Assembly: GCA_040219275.1 (NCBI GenBank)
Contig: JAVJSU010000007.1
Coordinates: 496,001 to 560,000, forward strand
Source of the DNA: JAVJSU01 sp040219275
GTDB taxonomy: Bacteria > Chloroflexota > Anaerolineae > Aggregatilineales > Phototrophicaceae
Direction of reading: 5' to 3'
Length of the DNA stretch: 64,000 nucleotides
Both the position numbers and the translations under genes were made by a program. This document shows positions 17,624 through 26,107 of this stretch, one piece after another. A model generated the notes under the pieces. That model was not told the DNA's origin, made no database searches, and worked only from the letters and a program-made list of their open reading frames with translations. Within the stretch, counting starts at the first letter, position 1. The number at the start of each line of letters is the position of its first letter.

Positions 17624-18245
17624 TGTTCGTGTTATCGTCAGGAGCATCCAACGCCCGCTGAGGCACATCTATGCCGTTGAAATTCTCGAAGGTGATATCC
17701 GTAAATGTCAACCTCAGGTGTCGCCGGATGTGCTGGAATAATTGCACATAGTTGGTTTTGTAGCGCGGGGCATCGCTCAAGCCGAGGGTATCCAGCGCGG
17801 CAAAAATGGCATCCGGTACGCCTTCCAGTTCGACAAAGTGACCATAGGGCATTTCGTCCAAGACTATTTCAACGTCGCCGAGTTGATAGGTTGTGCGGTA
17901 TTTTTCGTAGATCAGATGCGGTGTATAGCCGAGCTTGCTCAGAATCAATTCCATTGTGTCAAAATCGCTTACGTCGACTTCTGCTTCATAACGATGCGAT
18001 AACCCATCATCGGTGACTTCGGCGGGTGGCTCTTTGTAGGTCAGCCGTGCGCGTGAATCTTGCCGTAGACGTACGACGATTCCGCGCTGACTGAGCGTTT
18101 GCTCGGCGTTTTCGTAGCGCACATTTTTCTCAAACACGCGTGGCGCGATCAATTCCCCGCCTGCATTGCTGATCTTGCGGGCGACGCTTTCCAGATCGGT
18201 GACGTACAGTTTAATTTCAACTTCGCTTAATGTGTTATCCGCCAT
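17616..18245 (-). CDS. CYTH-domain protein (class IV adenylate cyclase / triphosphatase-like)
   Basis: A CYTH superfamily protein of 209 residues, acting on triphosphorylated substrates in a beta-tunnel with a metal. The hallmark ExExK is EVEIKL near the N-terminus. Further charged strands are VVRLRQD, RLTYKEP, YEAEVDV, EKYRTTYQL and VEIVLDEM. The version resembles the CyaB-like group, whose members may make cAMP or act as thiamine or polyphosphate triphosphatases; sequence reading cannot decide. Two ATGs are possible; 18245 has GGAG at a 9-nt spacing and is preferred over 18251. It lies 15 nt downstream of one acetyltransferase gene and overlaps the next. Confidence 0.8.
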   Translation of the reverse strand: MADNTLSEVEIKLYVTDLESVARKISNAGGELIAPRVFEKNVRYENAEQTLSQRGIVVRLRQDSRARLTYKEPPAEVTDDGLSHRYEAEVDVSDFDTMELILSKLGYTPHLIYEKYRTTYQLGDVEIVLDEMPYGHFVELEGVPDAIFAALDTLGLSDAPRYKTNYVQLFQHIRRHLRLTFTDITFENFNGIDVPQRALDAPDDNTNNG

Positions 18246-18260
18246 GCTCATTCACTCCAA

Positions 18261-18842
18261 TTATTCCGCCGTGAACCCCTGCGGATAGCGTAAATTCCAT
18301 TCTTCACGCAACACACCATAGCCCAGCCCGTCGTAATAGGTGCCTTCGACGATCCGCGCCATCCGAAAACGCGCCTCTTCAAGATAACCGAGTTTTTCCG
18401 CTAATTTCATCATGCCGACGTTGCCAGACCATGTGCGTAAATCTAGCCGGACAATTTGCGGCATCGCGTTGAAGAGGTACTGACTCCACAAACCGAGCGC
18501 CTCATAGCCGATGCCTTTGCCCCACTGTGCCGGATCATAGAGCACGATTCCAATTGCAGTCCACTGCGTTTCCTCGCTGATCCAATAGCGCGAGACCATC
18601 CCGATAAGTTGATCTGTTGTATGGTCGGCAATTATCAATCGCGTGCGGGGATCAGGCAAATCCCCGCCAAGAATTCGCGCTCGCATCTCTTCTTTTCGCT
18701 CGTCCGTTAAGGCGTTGTGTGGATAATACGGTCCGTCGAGCTTTTGCCACGCCTGACCGATTTCCTGCCATTCTGCGAAAAATGGCAAGTCGTCAACGTG
18801 CATATCACGTAGGCGGATTTTGCTCCCGTCAATGGTTGTCAT
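18261..18842 (-). CDS. GNAT acetyltransferase, RimJ/RimL-like
   Basis: A 193-residue acetyltransferase. The order IRLRDMHVDDLPFFAEW at the start, then IGIVLYDPAQWGKGIGYEAL with the acetyl-CoA loop (QWGKGIGYEA), then VRLDLRTWSGNVGMMKLAEKLGY (split by N and GF/Y contacts), is typical of RimJ/RimL-type enzymes acting on protein N-termini or small amines. It begins 4 nt after the LysM gene and is followed by the CYTH gene, so it is the second gene of the operon. Substrate unknown. Confidence 0.85.
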   Translation of the reverse strand: MTTIDGSKIRLRDMHVDDLPFFAEWQEIGQAWQKLDGPYYPHNALTDERKEEMRARILGGDLPDPRTRLIIADHTTDQLIGMVSRYWISEETQWTAIGIVLYDPAQWGKGIGYEALGLWSQYLFNAMPQIVRLDLRTWSGNVGMMKLAEKLGYLEEARFRMARIVEGTYYDGLGYGVLREEWNLRYPQGFTAE

Positions 18843-18846
18843 CGCG

Positions 18847-19632
18847 CTAATTATTCAGGTCGCCGGGTCCAGGCGGTCCATCCCACGCGGGGCAAGTAAA
18901 GTCGATAACCAATGCTTGACCCAATTCAATCGCGCCCGGTGGGTTAAGGTCGTTGACTTCCGCGAGGCAGGACGTTTGCAAACCGAAATCACAGCCGATG
19001 AAATCCAGCATATCGCCATATTGCACGACATAAACGCCGTTGGTTGTTGCACGTCCGGGGTTGCGGTCTCCACGGCAAGTACGGTTTGCGTCCGTTTCGC
19101 TAACGCTACCGCCACCCTGACCCGCGCTACTGCCGATACATGCGTCCGTGATCGTCAGGACTTGCCCGATGAAAATCAAGTTCGTGTTGGTGATGTTGTT
19201 GCTCGTGGCGATGCAGGTGATGGTGCTTTCATAGGCGAGGGCTATGCGGGCAAGCGTATCGCCGCGACTGACCGTATACGTCCCCGCTTCAATCACCGCG
19301 CCGCCGCCCTGACCGAGTGTTTCGCTATCTGTTTCGTCTTCAACCATCGCGTCAGCATCAGTTTCGACTGTCGTTTCAGCTAACGGAACGGCTTCTCCGG
19401 TTGCCATTACACAGGCGAGCGGTATTTCGAGCACATCGCCGGGCGTAATCAAGCTCGGATTGGCGATGTCGTTGGCTTCCATCAAGCAGGCGAGGTTGAC
19501 GTTCAACTCCTCTGCTACTTCACGTAAGGAATCGCCTAATTGCACAGTATATGTATCGTCGTCATTCTGCGCGCTGACCAGCATAAGCGGCAACATCAGC
19601 ATAATTATCATCATGAGCCATCGTCTAAACAT
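18847..19632 (-). CDS. Secreted protein with three LysM domains
   Basis: A 261-residue exported protein. A Met/Leu-rich signal peptide (MFRRWLMMIIMLMLP to SAQ) is followed by LysM domains at about 27-75 (YTVQLGDSLREVAEELNV), 117-165 (YTVSRGDTLARIALAYES) and 199-247 (YVVQYGDMLDFIGCDFG). Each contains paired cysteines unusual for LysM, suggesting disulfides outside the cell. Acidic and Gly-rich linkers separate them. LysM domains bind peptidoglycan or chitin-like glycans. It is the first gene of the leftward operon, and the 426-nt sparse region upstream would hold the promoter. Confidence 0.85.
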   Translation of the reverse strand: MFRRWLMMIIMLMLPLMLVSAQNDDDTYTVQLGDSLREVAEELNVNLACLMEANDIANPSLITPGDVLEIPLACVMATGEAVPLAETTVETDADAMVEDETDSETLGQGGGAVIEAGTYTVSRGDTLARIALAYESTITCIATSNNITNTNLIFIGQVLTITDACIGSSAGQGGGSVSETDANRTCRGDRNPGRATTNGVYVVQYGDMLDFIGCDFGLQTSCLAEVNDLNPPGAIELGQALVIDFTCPAWDGPPGPGDLNN

Positions 19633-20058
19633 TAGTAACTCCTGTTTTCGTCGCGTAAAAATAACTCATTCAAGTGTACATTATGTTGGTCATTTGTGTC
19701 TGAGTAAGTGGTAATCAAAATGGGAAAATATACATAAGCTATAAGAGTGCTGTTAAAACTCTACACATTGCAACCAAAGCAGATGAGACAAATACGACAC
19801 TCCAGAACACACCTATTGCAGGGTCTACGAACAACCTGTCAGAGAATCGCATGATAGGTTATATTGGCGCACTATGAATAACATTATCGGAAAATGCAGG
19901 CATAATAAACCCTAGATACGCGGTGTATTCGCCGAAAACTCGCGCCAATCAATGACTGTCAACTTATTCGCAGTCCCCATTTAACTACTTAACCCACTTT
20001 ATTGACTAAATTGATTTTATCGTTTAAAATAATTTTTTAGAGGAGAAAGTCAATTTTT
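19633..20058. other. 426-nt AT-rich intergenic region
   Basis: No convincing gene. The minus strand contains broken, partly hydrophobic reading frames interrupted by stops, which may be gene debris. It contains the start regions of the divergent LysM and dioxygenase-like genes; AGAGGAGAAAG precedes the latter. No repeat ends or RNA structures were recognised. Confidence 0.5.
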
Positions 20059-21042
20059 ATGAAGCACAAGATTCCATTAATTCTTGTATTTTTATTGTTT
20101 GCCTACACAGCCAGCGCACACGAGCACAGTAATCCAATTATCGAAACAAGTGATTGGCATGATGTCACATCAGACACGCTCACAGAGCAGATACTTATGG
20201 AGCGTCCGCTACTTGGTCGGCTAGACCGGTATGGTGATTCGGATACATTCCTGATCGAATTTTCAGAAAATCAGGCAACACAAATGGTTCATGTTGATGT
20301 TCCCAAATGCGGCACGTTTCATATGCCCTTTTACCCCACTCTGAGTTTGTTTCCGTTGGATGATGGAGCCATTGATAGCACACAACCAACTGACTATACA
20401 CAATCGCCCTTGCCAATAACTGAGAGAACACCACAATCCACCGAAACACCTCTAGAATTCCACGAGCGGCTCAGTTGGGAAATTACAGTTGCCGAAGCTG
20501 GCACTTATAGGCTTGCAATTAGGGAACCTGATGGACATCTCGGAGCTTATGCCCTTTCGCTAGGAGAAACACTCTTGGAGCCAGAGCAACTCCAACAATT
20601 TCGTACAGTCTGGTTACAAAGAAACTGTGATACCCCTCTTTCAAGCGAATCCTGTTCCTTGCCCAACTGGTACATGGAATCCGATGCGCCTCCACCCGAC
20701 GACTTCCCGCAACGCTGGCAGTTAGGAACAGACTATAGCTTAGATGGCATCATCCGCGATCATGAGACCTGTTTACCTGTGTCGGATGCTACAGTCTACT
20801 TCTATTATGCCAATCCTGATGGCGACTATGATGATGACCACAGAGGCGTGACCTATAGCAACCAACAAGGAGCCTTCCGTATCGAGACCACCTTACCCGG
20901 AATTTATGGCGGCGGACCCGCTCACATCCATTTTCATATTGTGGCACCAGATTACAGTTTCATGGTCTTTGCACACAATCTGGAAGCAAACGAAACCGAA
21001 GCCAGTGTCATGTTTCCATTGATACCACTCATGGACGACTAG
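20059..21042 (+). CDS. Secreted intradiol ring-cleavage dioxygenase-like protein
   Basis: A 327-residue exported protein with a clean signal peptide (MKHKIPLILVFLLFAYTASA). Residues about 30-180 form a domain of unknown type with Gly/Thr-rich strands. The C-terminal 110 residues match the intradiol dioxygenase-like fold: DGIIRDHETCLPVSDATVYF, YYANPDGDY, RGVTYSNQQGAFRIETTLPG and GIYGGGPAHIHFHI. Candidate Fe(III) ligands Tyr (DGDY), Tyr (PGIY), His and His (HIH) are all present, so it could be active on a catechol or serve as a binding domain. The gene is more AT-rich than its neighbours, stands alone, and is followed by a transposase remnant, so acquisition by transfer is possible. Confidence 0.75.
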   Translation: MKHKIPLILVFLLFAYTASAHEHSNPIIETSDWHDVTSDTLTEQILMERPLLGRLDRYGDSDTFLIEFSENQATQMVHVDVPKCGTFHMPFYPTLSLFPLDDGAIDSTQPTDYTQSPLPITERTPQSTETPLEFHERLSWEITVAEAGTYRLAIREPDGHLGAYALSLGETLLEPEQLQQFRTVWLQRNCDTPLSSESCSLPNWYMESDAPPPDDFPQRWQLGTDYSLDGIIRDHETCLPVSDATVYFYYANPDGDYDDDHRGVTYSNQQGAFRIETTLPGIYGGGPAHIHFHIVAPDYSFMVFAHNLEANETEASVMFPLIPLMDD

Positions 21043-21087
21043 AATCAAAAGAGGAGCACTGAAAATCAGCACATTCAGCCTCAACTT

Positions 21088-21216
21088 ATGTCAGATAAAG
21101 ATGCTGGACAAGTGGCTATGATTTATTTCCAAAATAATCGACAGCGTATGGACTATCCGACCTATCGGGCTAATGGCTATCATAAGTTGCTGGTATGCAA
21201 TATCTGGCAAGAATAG
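21088..21216 (+). pseudogene. Transposase remnant
   Basis: A 42-codon frame contains MIYFQNNRQRMDYPTYRANG, which I recognise as the segment preceding the IGSGTIESG motif in a widespread family of DDE transposases. The match stops after GYH, and the expected glycine/serine motif and C-terminal domain are absent. No start region, DDE residues or terminal inverted repeats were found. It is read as debris of an old insertion. The family name is not certain; an ISKra4-like element is my best guess. Confidence 0.5.
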
Positions 21217-21321
21217 TCATAAAGATTGCCAAAATGACATTGATTAATACAGTTAAAAACACACTTATGAATCCTGTTTTGGTAATGTGGGATAGTTGAG
21301 TGAAGTTTCGACGCTCGTTTT

Positions 21322-21792
21322 TTAACTTTTCACTTCACGCACGACTTCGGGGATGTAGGCGCTGACCGCATTGTAGACCGTCGCATAATAACCGTCTGCT
21401 TTTGATGGCGCGAAGATGATGCTCCGCTCAAATCCGCCGGATGCACGCTCCACCATGCACACATCCACGCCAAACGGTGAAACGCCTTGCTGATCGATCA
21501 TTTTATCAAAGCGTATGTTCAAAAACACCTGACAGAAACGCTCAAAATCGGTGGCGGAAAATTGGCGGGTGAGGGGTTTGTGGTCGAAATGCCCTTCGTA
21601 TATCACTTCTAGCCGGGCGGGTTCGCTCAGGCGCTGAGTCAGAGTCGCCACCGCATCACTGGCGCGGAAGTCGTGATAATGCACCGTCACGCGATGCACA
21701 TTTCGCATTCCAGGCTGTTTGATGAGGTCTTTCACGGGTGCAATGCTGACCCGTTCCGCAACCTGTCTAAAAGTGTGGGCGATACGTTCCAT
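21322..21792 (-). CDS. Hypothetical protein, 156 residues
   Basis: A soluble protein starting MERIAHTFRQVAERV with no signal peptide or membrane span. The middle is beta-rich (HRVTVHYHDFRAS, RLEVIYEGHFDHKPLTRQF) and the C-terminus holds FERSIIFAPSKADGYYATVY. No known family was recognised and no catalytic motif stands out. It sits 152 nt downstream of the MDR dehydrogenase gene on the same strand, separated by a dispersed hairpin repeat. Codon use and openness of the frame support a real gene. Confidence 0.6.
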   Translation of the reverse strand: MERIAHTFRQVAERVSIAPVKDLIKQPGMRNVHRVTVHYHDFRASDAVATLTQRLSEPARLEVIYEGHFDHKPLTRQFSATDFERFCQVFLNIRFDKMIDQQGVSPFGVDVCMVERASGGFERSIIFAPSKADGYYATVYNAVSAYIPEVVREVKS

Positions 21793-21900
21793 AAAGAGTT
21801 TTCAGTGATTAGTTAGGTAGTCAGAGTATAGATTTCCGATGGTTGAAAAATAACCCATAACGTTGCGTCGCTACATAAATCTGGGCGACGTTGGTATGGG

Positions 21901-21925
21901 TAGGGGCGACCTGTCAGGTCGCCCT
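21901..21925. repeat. Dispersed hairpin repeat, copy 2
   Basis: TAGGGGCGACCTG (21901-21913) followed by T and CAGGTCGCCC (21915-21924): a near-perfect 10-bp inverted repeat with the same core as copies 1, 3 and 4. It lies just past the stop of the dehydrogenase gene, without a T-run on that strand. Confidence 0.75.
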
Positions 21926-21944
21926 TTGTGAATGGTTACTTTGC

Positions 21945-22985
21945 TTACGTAATCTTCAACACGATTTTGCCGAACGTGTCGAAGTTTTCGAGCTTGCGCT
22001 GGGCTTCTTGCGCGTCTTTAAGTGGCATAACGGAATCAACCACGGCTTTTAATTGTCCGCTAAAGATCAAGTTCATCACTTTGACGTAATCCGCATGAGT
22101 ACCCATCGTACTGCCAATAATGCTAATCTGTCGTGAGAAAATCTGGCGGATGTCGATTTCTGCATCGTAGCCACTGGTGTTGCCGACAATCAGAATGCGC
22201 CCGCCAACGCGTGTACAGCGAATACTATCCGCGAGGGTCGCTTTGCCGACATTATCGACGACGACATCCACGCCTTGCTTTTCGGTCAGCTTATACACCG
22301 CCTTCGACCATGCAGGGTCTTCTTCACGGTTGATCGTTACATCCGCGCCGAGTTGCTTCGCGCCTTCGCATTTTTCCGACGTACTGCCGACCACGTAAAC
22401 TTTCGCGCCGGCAAGTTTGGCGATTTGAATGCTAGCGCTATTGACTCCGCCACCCGCGCCGACAATCAACACCGATTCACCGGGGCGCAAGCCGCCACGT
22501 GTGATGAGTGAATGCCACGCCGTCACATAGACCAATCCCACTGCCGCCGCGTCTTCATAGCTGACATGATCCGGCAATTTGACGAGATTTCGGGCTGGCA
22601 ACACCGCATATTCCGCCGCCACACCGGGGACTTGCTCGCCGAGAATGTGCAAATGGCGCGATTGGTTCTCATAGTCAAGGCGTGGATCAAATGGAGCGTT
22701 CGGGTCAATAATCGACGGATCAATCGACACGCGATCCCCGATTTCTAGACCGCTCACGCCTTCGCCAAGTGCATCAACTTCGCCCGCACCGTCCGCACAG
22801 ATGACGTGTGGCATGGTGAGATTTAAGCCTTTCCAGCCTTCACGCACCCATAAATCCAGCCGATTGAGCGCCGCAGAGTGCATCTTTAGTCGAACTTCTC
22901 CGCGCCCCGCTTCTGGCATGGGTAAGTCATCGACAACGGTGATATTTTCTAATCCGCCATGTTCTTTAAATACAGCCGCTTTCAT
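21945..22985 (-). CDS. Zinc-type MDR alcohol dehydrogenase / quinone reductase family protein
   Basis: A 346-residue medium-chain dehydrogenase/reductase. It has the MKAAVFKEHG start, the GroES-like domain with VICADGAGEVDALGEGVSGL, and the NADP-binding motif VLIVGAGGGVNSASIQIAKLAGAKV. The usual structural-zinc four-cysteine lobe is missing; the corresponding loop is DYENQSRHLHILGEQVPG, so it may be zinc-free or hold only a catalytic site. Its start overlaps the stop of the acyl-CoA dehydrogenase gene by one base (TAATG), so the pair is translationally coupled and may act on the same acyl or aldehyde substrate. Confidence 0.85.
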   Translation of the reverse strand: MKAAVFKEHGGLENITVVDDLPMPEAGRGEVRLKMHSAALNRLDLWVREGWKGLNLTMPHVICADGAGEVDALGEGVSGLEIGDRVSIDPSIIDPNAPFDPRLDYENQSRHLHILGEQVPGVAAEYAVLPARNLVKLPDHVSYEDAAAVGLVYVTAWHSLITRGGLRPGESVLIVGAGGGVNSASIQIAKLAGAKVYVVGSTSEKCEGAKQLGADVTINREEDPAWSKAVYKLTEKQGVDVVVDNVGKATLADSIRCTRVGGRILIVGNTSGYDAEIDIRQIFSRQISIIGSTMGTHADYVKVMNLIFSGQLKAVVDSVMPLKDAQEAQRKLENFDTFGKIVLKIT

Positions 22986-24178
22986 TAGCGCAGACCCAAT
23001 TCGTTGCGGGCGATGACCATACGTTGGACTTCGCTCGTGCCTTCGTAAATGCGGGTGATACGTGCGTCACGATAATAACGTTCGACGGGCATTTCTTTGC
23101 TATAGCCCATCCCGCCGTGAATTTGCAGTGCTTCATCGGTGACGAACATCGCTGTTTCACTGGCAAAAAGTTTCGCCATGCTTGCTTCCAATGTATAGCG
23201 CCCGCCGTCTAATTTTGCCCGTTGTTTCGCTAGCACCGCGTTAAAAATCAGCGCACGGCTCGCTTCGATGCGGGTTTTCATGTCGGCGATTTTCTGCTGA
23301 ATCATCTGGAATTGCCCGATAGGTCCACCGAAAGCGGTGCGGGTCTTCGCATACTCGACTGCCGCTTCGTATGCCGCTTCGGCGATGCCCTGTGCCTGCG
23401 CCGCGATGCCGATACGTCCGGCATCCAGCACGGTCATGGCGATTTTGAAGCCGGAACCGACCTCGCCGAGCATGTTTTCTACCGGAACTTCGTAATTATC
23501 AAACATGATTTCGCTGGTCGCGCTGGCACGAATGCCGAGTTTCGGCTCTTTTTTGCCGCGCACAAATCCGGGTTTGTTGGTCTCGATCAAAAAGGCGGTG
23601 ATGCCCTTGTTGCCTTTTTCAGGATGCGTCATGGTGAACAGCACAATACGATCTGCGACAGGTCCGCTCGTGACCCAGCTTTTCGTGCCGTTGATGGTGT
23701 AATGTGTGCCTGCGTCGTTCCGAACCGCACGGCTTGCCATTGTGCCTGCATCACTGCCGGACATCGGTTCGGTCAGGCTATACGCGCCGATCTGTTCGCC
23801 CGTAGCAATCGGGGTGATCCATGCTTGCTTTTGCGCTTCCGTGCCGAACTTCATGATTCCGTGGCAATATAGCGAGTTATTGACGCTCATAATCGTGCTG
23901 TGGCTGGCATCAGCTTTAGCAATCTCGATCATACTGAGGACGTAGGCGAGGGTGTCCATTTCCGAGCCGCCGTATTCTTCTGGCACTTCGATTCCCATCA
24001 AGCCCATCGCGCCCATTTTCTTGATGGTATCCATCGGGAATTCGCCGGACTCATCGAATTCAGGGGCAATCGGCACGATTTCCTTCTGGGCGAAGGTGCG
24101 TACCGCGCTTAATAACGCCTCATGCTCCTCAGTCATGCTGATTGTCAGGGGAGTTCCTGTGTAATCTGTCGCTACCAT
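22985..24178 (-). CDS. Acyl-CoA dehydrogenase
   Basis: A 397-residue FAD enzyme that introduces the alpha,beta double bond into acyl-CoA. It shows the three ACAD segments: an N-terminal helical part (MTEEHEALLSAVRTFAQKE), a central FAD region with YSLTEPMSGSDAGTM and KSWVTSGPVADRIVLF, and a C-terminal part with IQIHGGMGYSKEMPVERYYRDARI-type sequence (QIHGGMGYS, then YRDARITRIYEGTSEVQ). The catalytic base is expected in the YEGTSE stretch, as in short/medium-chain enzymes. It probably feeds the same acyl-CoA pool as the carboxylase at 5.6-9.4 kb. It is the first gene of a two-gene unit. Confidence 0.92.
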   Translation of the reverse strand: MVATDYTGTPLTISMTEEHEALLSAVRTFAQKEIVPIAPEFDESGEFPMDTIKKMGAMGLMGIEVPEEYGGSEMDTLAYVLSMIEIAKADASHSTIMSVNNSLYCHGIMKFGTEAQKQAWITPIATGEQIGAYSLTEPMSGSDAGTMASRAVRNDAGTHYTINGTKSWVTSGPVADRIVLFTMTHPEKGNKGITAFLIETNKPGFVRGKKEPKLGIRASATSEIMFDNYEVPVENMLGEVGSGFKIAMTVLDAGRIGIAAQAQGIAEAAYEAAVEYAKTRTAFGGPIGQFQMIQQKIADMKTRIEASRALIFNAVLAKQRAKLDGGRYTLEASMAKLFASETAMFVTDEALQIHGGMGYSKEMPVERYYRDARITRIYEGTSEVQRMVIARNELGLR

Positions 24179-24207
24179 TTTTTTCGTAAGCCTCCAATAA
24201 TATAAGT

Positions 24208-24323
24208 AGCCATTAGTTGTTAGCTATTGGCTTTTAGCCTGTCTTTGAATTTAGTAACCTAAAATATGATATTTATTATGTTTAGCCGATTAGCTAAAAG
24301 CTAAGAGCCACAAGCCAACAGCT
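24208..24323. repeat. Imperfect inverted repeat, MITE-like
   Basis: The left arm (24208-24239) has AGTTGTTAGCTATTGGCTTT, and the right arm (24282-24323) read in reverse complement has AGCTGTTGGCTTGTGGCTCT and further TAGCTTTTAGC units. An AT-rich core of about 40 nt separates them. It fills most of the gap between divergent genes. Confidence 0.5.
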
Positions 24324-24392
24324 TGATACTAATTATACCATCCCGACAGGTCACTGTCGCTTTGTAAACGCTAAGAAGTTATGGAGAAAGTC

Positions 24393-24806
24393 ATGCCCCC
24401 GATTAAGGTGAATCATATCGCCGTTGTTGTAGAAGATGTCAACGTCGCGCTGAGTTTCTGGCGGGATGCGCTCGGATTAGAGTTAAAGCACACCGAACGC
24501 AACGAAGAAGAAGCTGTCGAGATTGCGTTTTTGCCCGTCGGCGAGAGCGAAATTGAACTGCTTGCGCCCATCACACCAGATAGCGGTGTGGCGAAATATA
24601 TGGAGAAAAAAGGCGCGGGCTTGCATCATGTGTGCATTGACGTGGACGACATCAACGCGATGGTGCAACGCCTGACCGAGCATAATGTCATGATGATTAA
24701 CGAGTCCCCAAGAACCCGCCCCGATGGCACGTTGTATGCCTTCGTCCATCCCAAATCTACCGGCGGCGTATTGCTGGAACTCTATCAAACTCCACCCAAA
24801 GACTGA
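24393..24806 (+). CDS. mce: Methylmalonyl-CoA epimerase (VOC family)
   Basis: A 137-residue protein that interconverts the S and R forms of methylmalonyl-CoA. The start IKVNHIAVVVEDVNVALSFW, the centre GAGLHHVCIDVDD and the end HPKSTGGVLLELYQ match the family, with metal ligands His (NHIA), His (LHH) and Glu (LLELY) visible. The ATG at 24393 is preferred over 24381 because GGAGAAAG lies 6 nt upstream. It is not linked to a mutase here, but with the propionyl-CoA-type carboxylase at 5.6-9.4 kb it forms two steps of the methylmalonyl-CoA route. Confidence 0.9.
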   Translation: MPPIKVNHIAVVVEDVNVALSFWRDALGLELKHTERNEEEAVEIAFLPVGESEIELLAPITPDSGVAKYMEKKGAGLHHVCIDVDDINAMVQRLTEHNVMMINESPRTRPDGTLYAFVHPKSTGGVLLELYQTPPKD

Positions 24807-24870
24807 TTGCTCCCTATAGGAATCGTCCTATAATTAGAGGTATCGCATAACATTGTAGGGAGTCATTTTT

Positions 24871-26082
24871 ATGTCTCGTTTTAAAGGGTTTTTGTATGCT
24901 GTTTTCCTGCTTTGCATCGCACCCGCCATCGTTCTCGCACAGGATAATCTCTGCCCGACTATCGTAGAGACGGCGCTTCAAGCGGCTGATCTCGCCTGTA
25001 CCGATACCGGGCGCAATCAAGCCTGCTATGGCAACGTGCTAATCAACGCTGAACCGACGGATGCCGCCACCGATTTTGTCTTCGACACAACGGGCGATAT
25101 TGTAGATTTAACCGAGATTCAATCACTTTTGCTTAATGGATTGGATGAAGCCACACAGGAATGGGGCGTAGCGATTTTGCGCGTGCAAGCCAATATCCCC
25201 AACAGCCTGCCCGGTCAAAATGTGACCTTTGTGCTGTTCGGTGATGTGGAAATTGCCGATGCCTCCGCAGACGGTCAAAATCCGATGCAAGCCTTCTATT
25301 TTTCAAACGGCATCGGTGAATCTGCCTGTAGCGAAGCACCGAGCGGGATGCTCGTGCAAACGCCGGAAGGGGTTGCGGAAGTCAGCCTGACGATGAACGG
25401 CGTGGATGTGACGCTGGGTTCAACCGCGTTTATTCAAGCCTCCGCACCGGATGAAGAAACCGGAACAGAGGGCGCACTCACCTTTAATCTGCTGGAAGGT
25501 GGCGCGACAGTTACCGCCGATGGCACAGCGGTTGACGTGGAAGCCGGTATGTTCACGACGATTCCACTTGATGAAGACCTGAACGCGGCGGGCGAACCTG
25601 CCGAGCCTGAACCTTATGCAACCGATGGCTTTGAATTTTTGCCGACCACGTTGCTCGAAAGCGACATCGAAATTGCGGGCATGGACAGTACAGAACAGAC
25701 GGATGCAGGCGGTGGTACTGATGCGTTGAACATCAATACCGGCACATGGACGATGAACTTCACCGACATTTCCGGTTGTGGGATGACTTCCGCAATGCTA
25801 GGCGCGATGAGCGGTCAGACTGTCAATATTGAGAGTACCGATCTACAAGCCTTTTTCGGCGCGGCAATGAACACTGGCATCGGAACCATTGAGACCGAGG
25901 GTATTACCTTCAACATTATCCGTCCTGAACCGAATGTCTTTGGTTATACCGCTGATATTGAAGGGTCTTCGATGGAGGCGACCTACACCATTATCGATCC
26001 GAATACTATTGAGTGGTCAATGGCCATGGATGCAGGAGATTGTGTCATGACGTTTACTGGCACGATGAACAACGGTCAATAG
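24871..26082 (+). CDS. Secreted protein, paralogue of the 27148-28443 product
   Basis: An exported 403-residue protein (signal peptide to VLAQDN). The N-terminal 200 residues include CYGNVLINAEP, a GVAILRVQ strand and TFVLFGDVEIADAS, closely parallel to the protein encoded 1.1 kb downstream. LLEGGATVTADGTAVDVEAGMFTTI resembles the beta-rich FecR-type repeat with a G-x-A-x-V pattern. The C-terminal 120 residues (from TGTWTMNFTDISGCGM) form a separate two-cysteine domain with no recognised family. GTAGGGAG precedes the ATG. A good terminator follows. Probably extracellular; function unknown. Confidence 0.65.
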   Translation: MSRFKGFLYAVFLLCIAPAIVLAQDNLCPTIVETALQAADLACTDTGRNQACYGNVLINAEPTDAATDFVFDTTGDIVDLTEIQSLLLNGLDEATQEWGVAILRVQANIPNSLPGQNVTFVLFGDVEIADASADGQNPMQAFYFSNGIGESACSEAPSGMLVQTPEGVAEVSLTMNGVDVTLGSTAFIQASAPDEETGTEGALTFNLLEGGATVTADGTAVDVEAGMFTTIPLDEDLNAAGEPAEPEPYATDGFEFLPTTLLESDIEIAGMDSTEQTDAGGGTDALNINTGTWTMNFTDISGCGMTSAMLGAMSGQTVNIESTDLQAFFGAAMNTGIGTIETEGITFNIIRPEPNVFGYTADIEGSSMEATYTIIDPNTIEWSMAMDAGDCVMTFTGTMNNGQ

Positions 26083-26107
26083 TGCCTCAAGTTTCAACAT
26101 ACATTTA

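Noticed and set aside
19740..19990. Minus-strand fragments upstream of the dioxygenase-like gene
   Set aside because: Interrupted by several stops; no family signature was seen. Noted only as possible debris.
21217..21321. Short hydrophobic minus-strand frame after the transposase remnant
   Set aside because: It has no start with a ribosome site and no full-length frame, and a hydrophobic translation is expected by chance in AT-rich DNA.
21901..21925. Hairpin copy 2 as a terminator of the dehydrogenase gene
   Set aside because: There is no T-run on the minus strand after the stem, so it is listed as a repeat and not as an intrinsic terminator.
24815..24834. TATAGGA...TCCTATA palindrome overlapping a TATAAT upstream of the 24871 gene
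   Set aside because: A plausible promoter with operator, but the -35 is poor and no partner site was found, so it is not listed as a feature.
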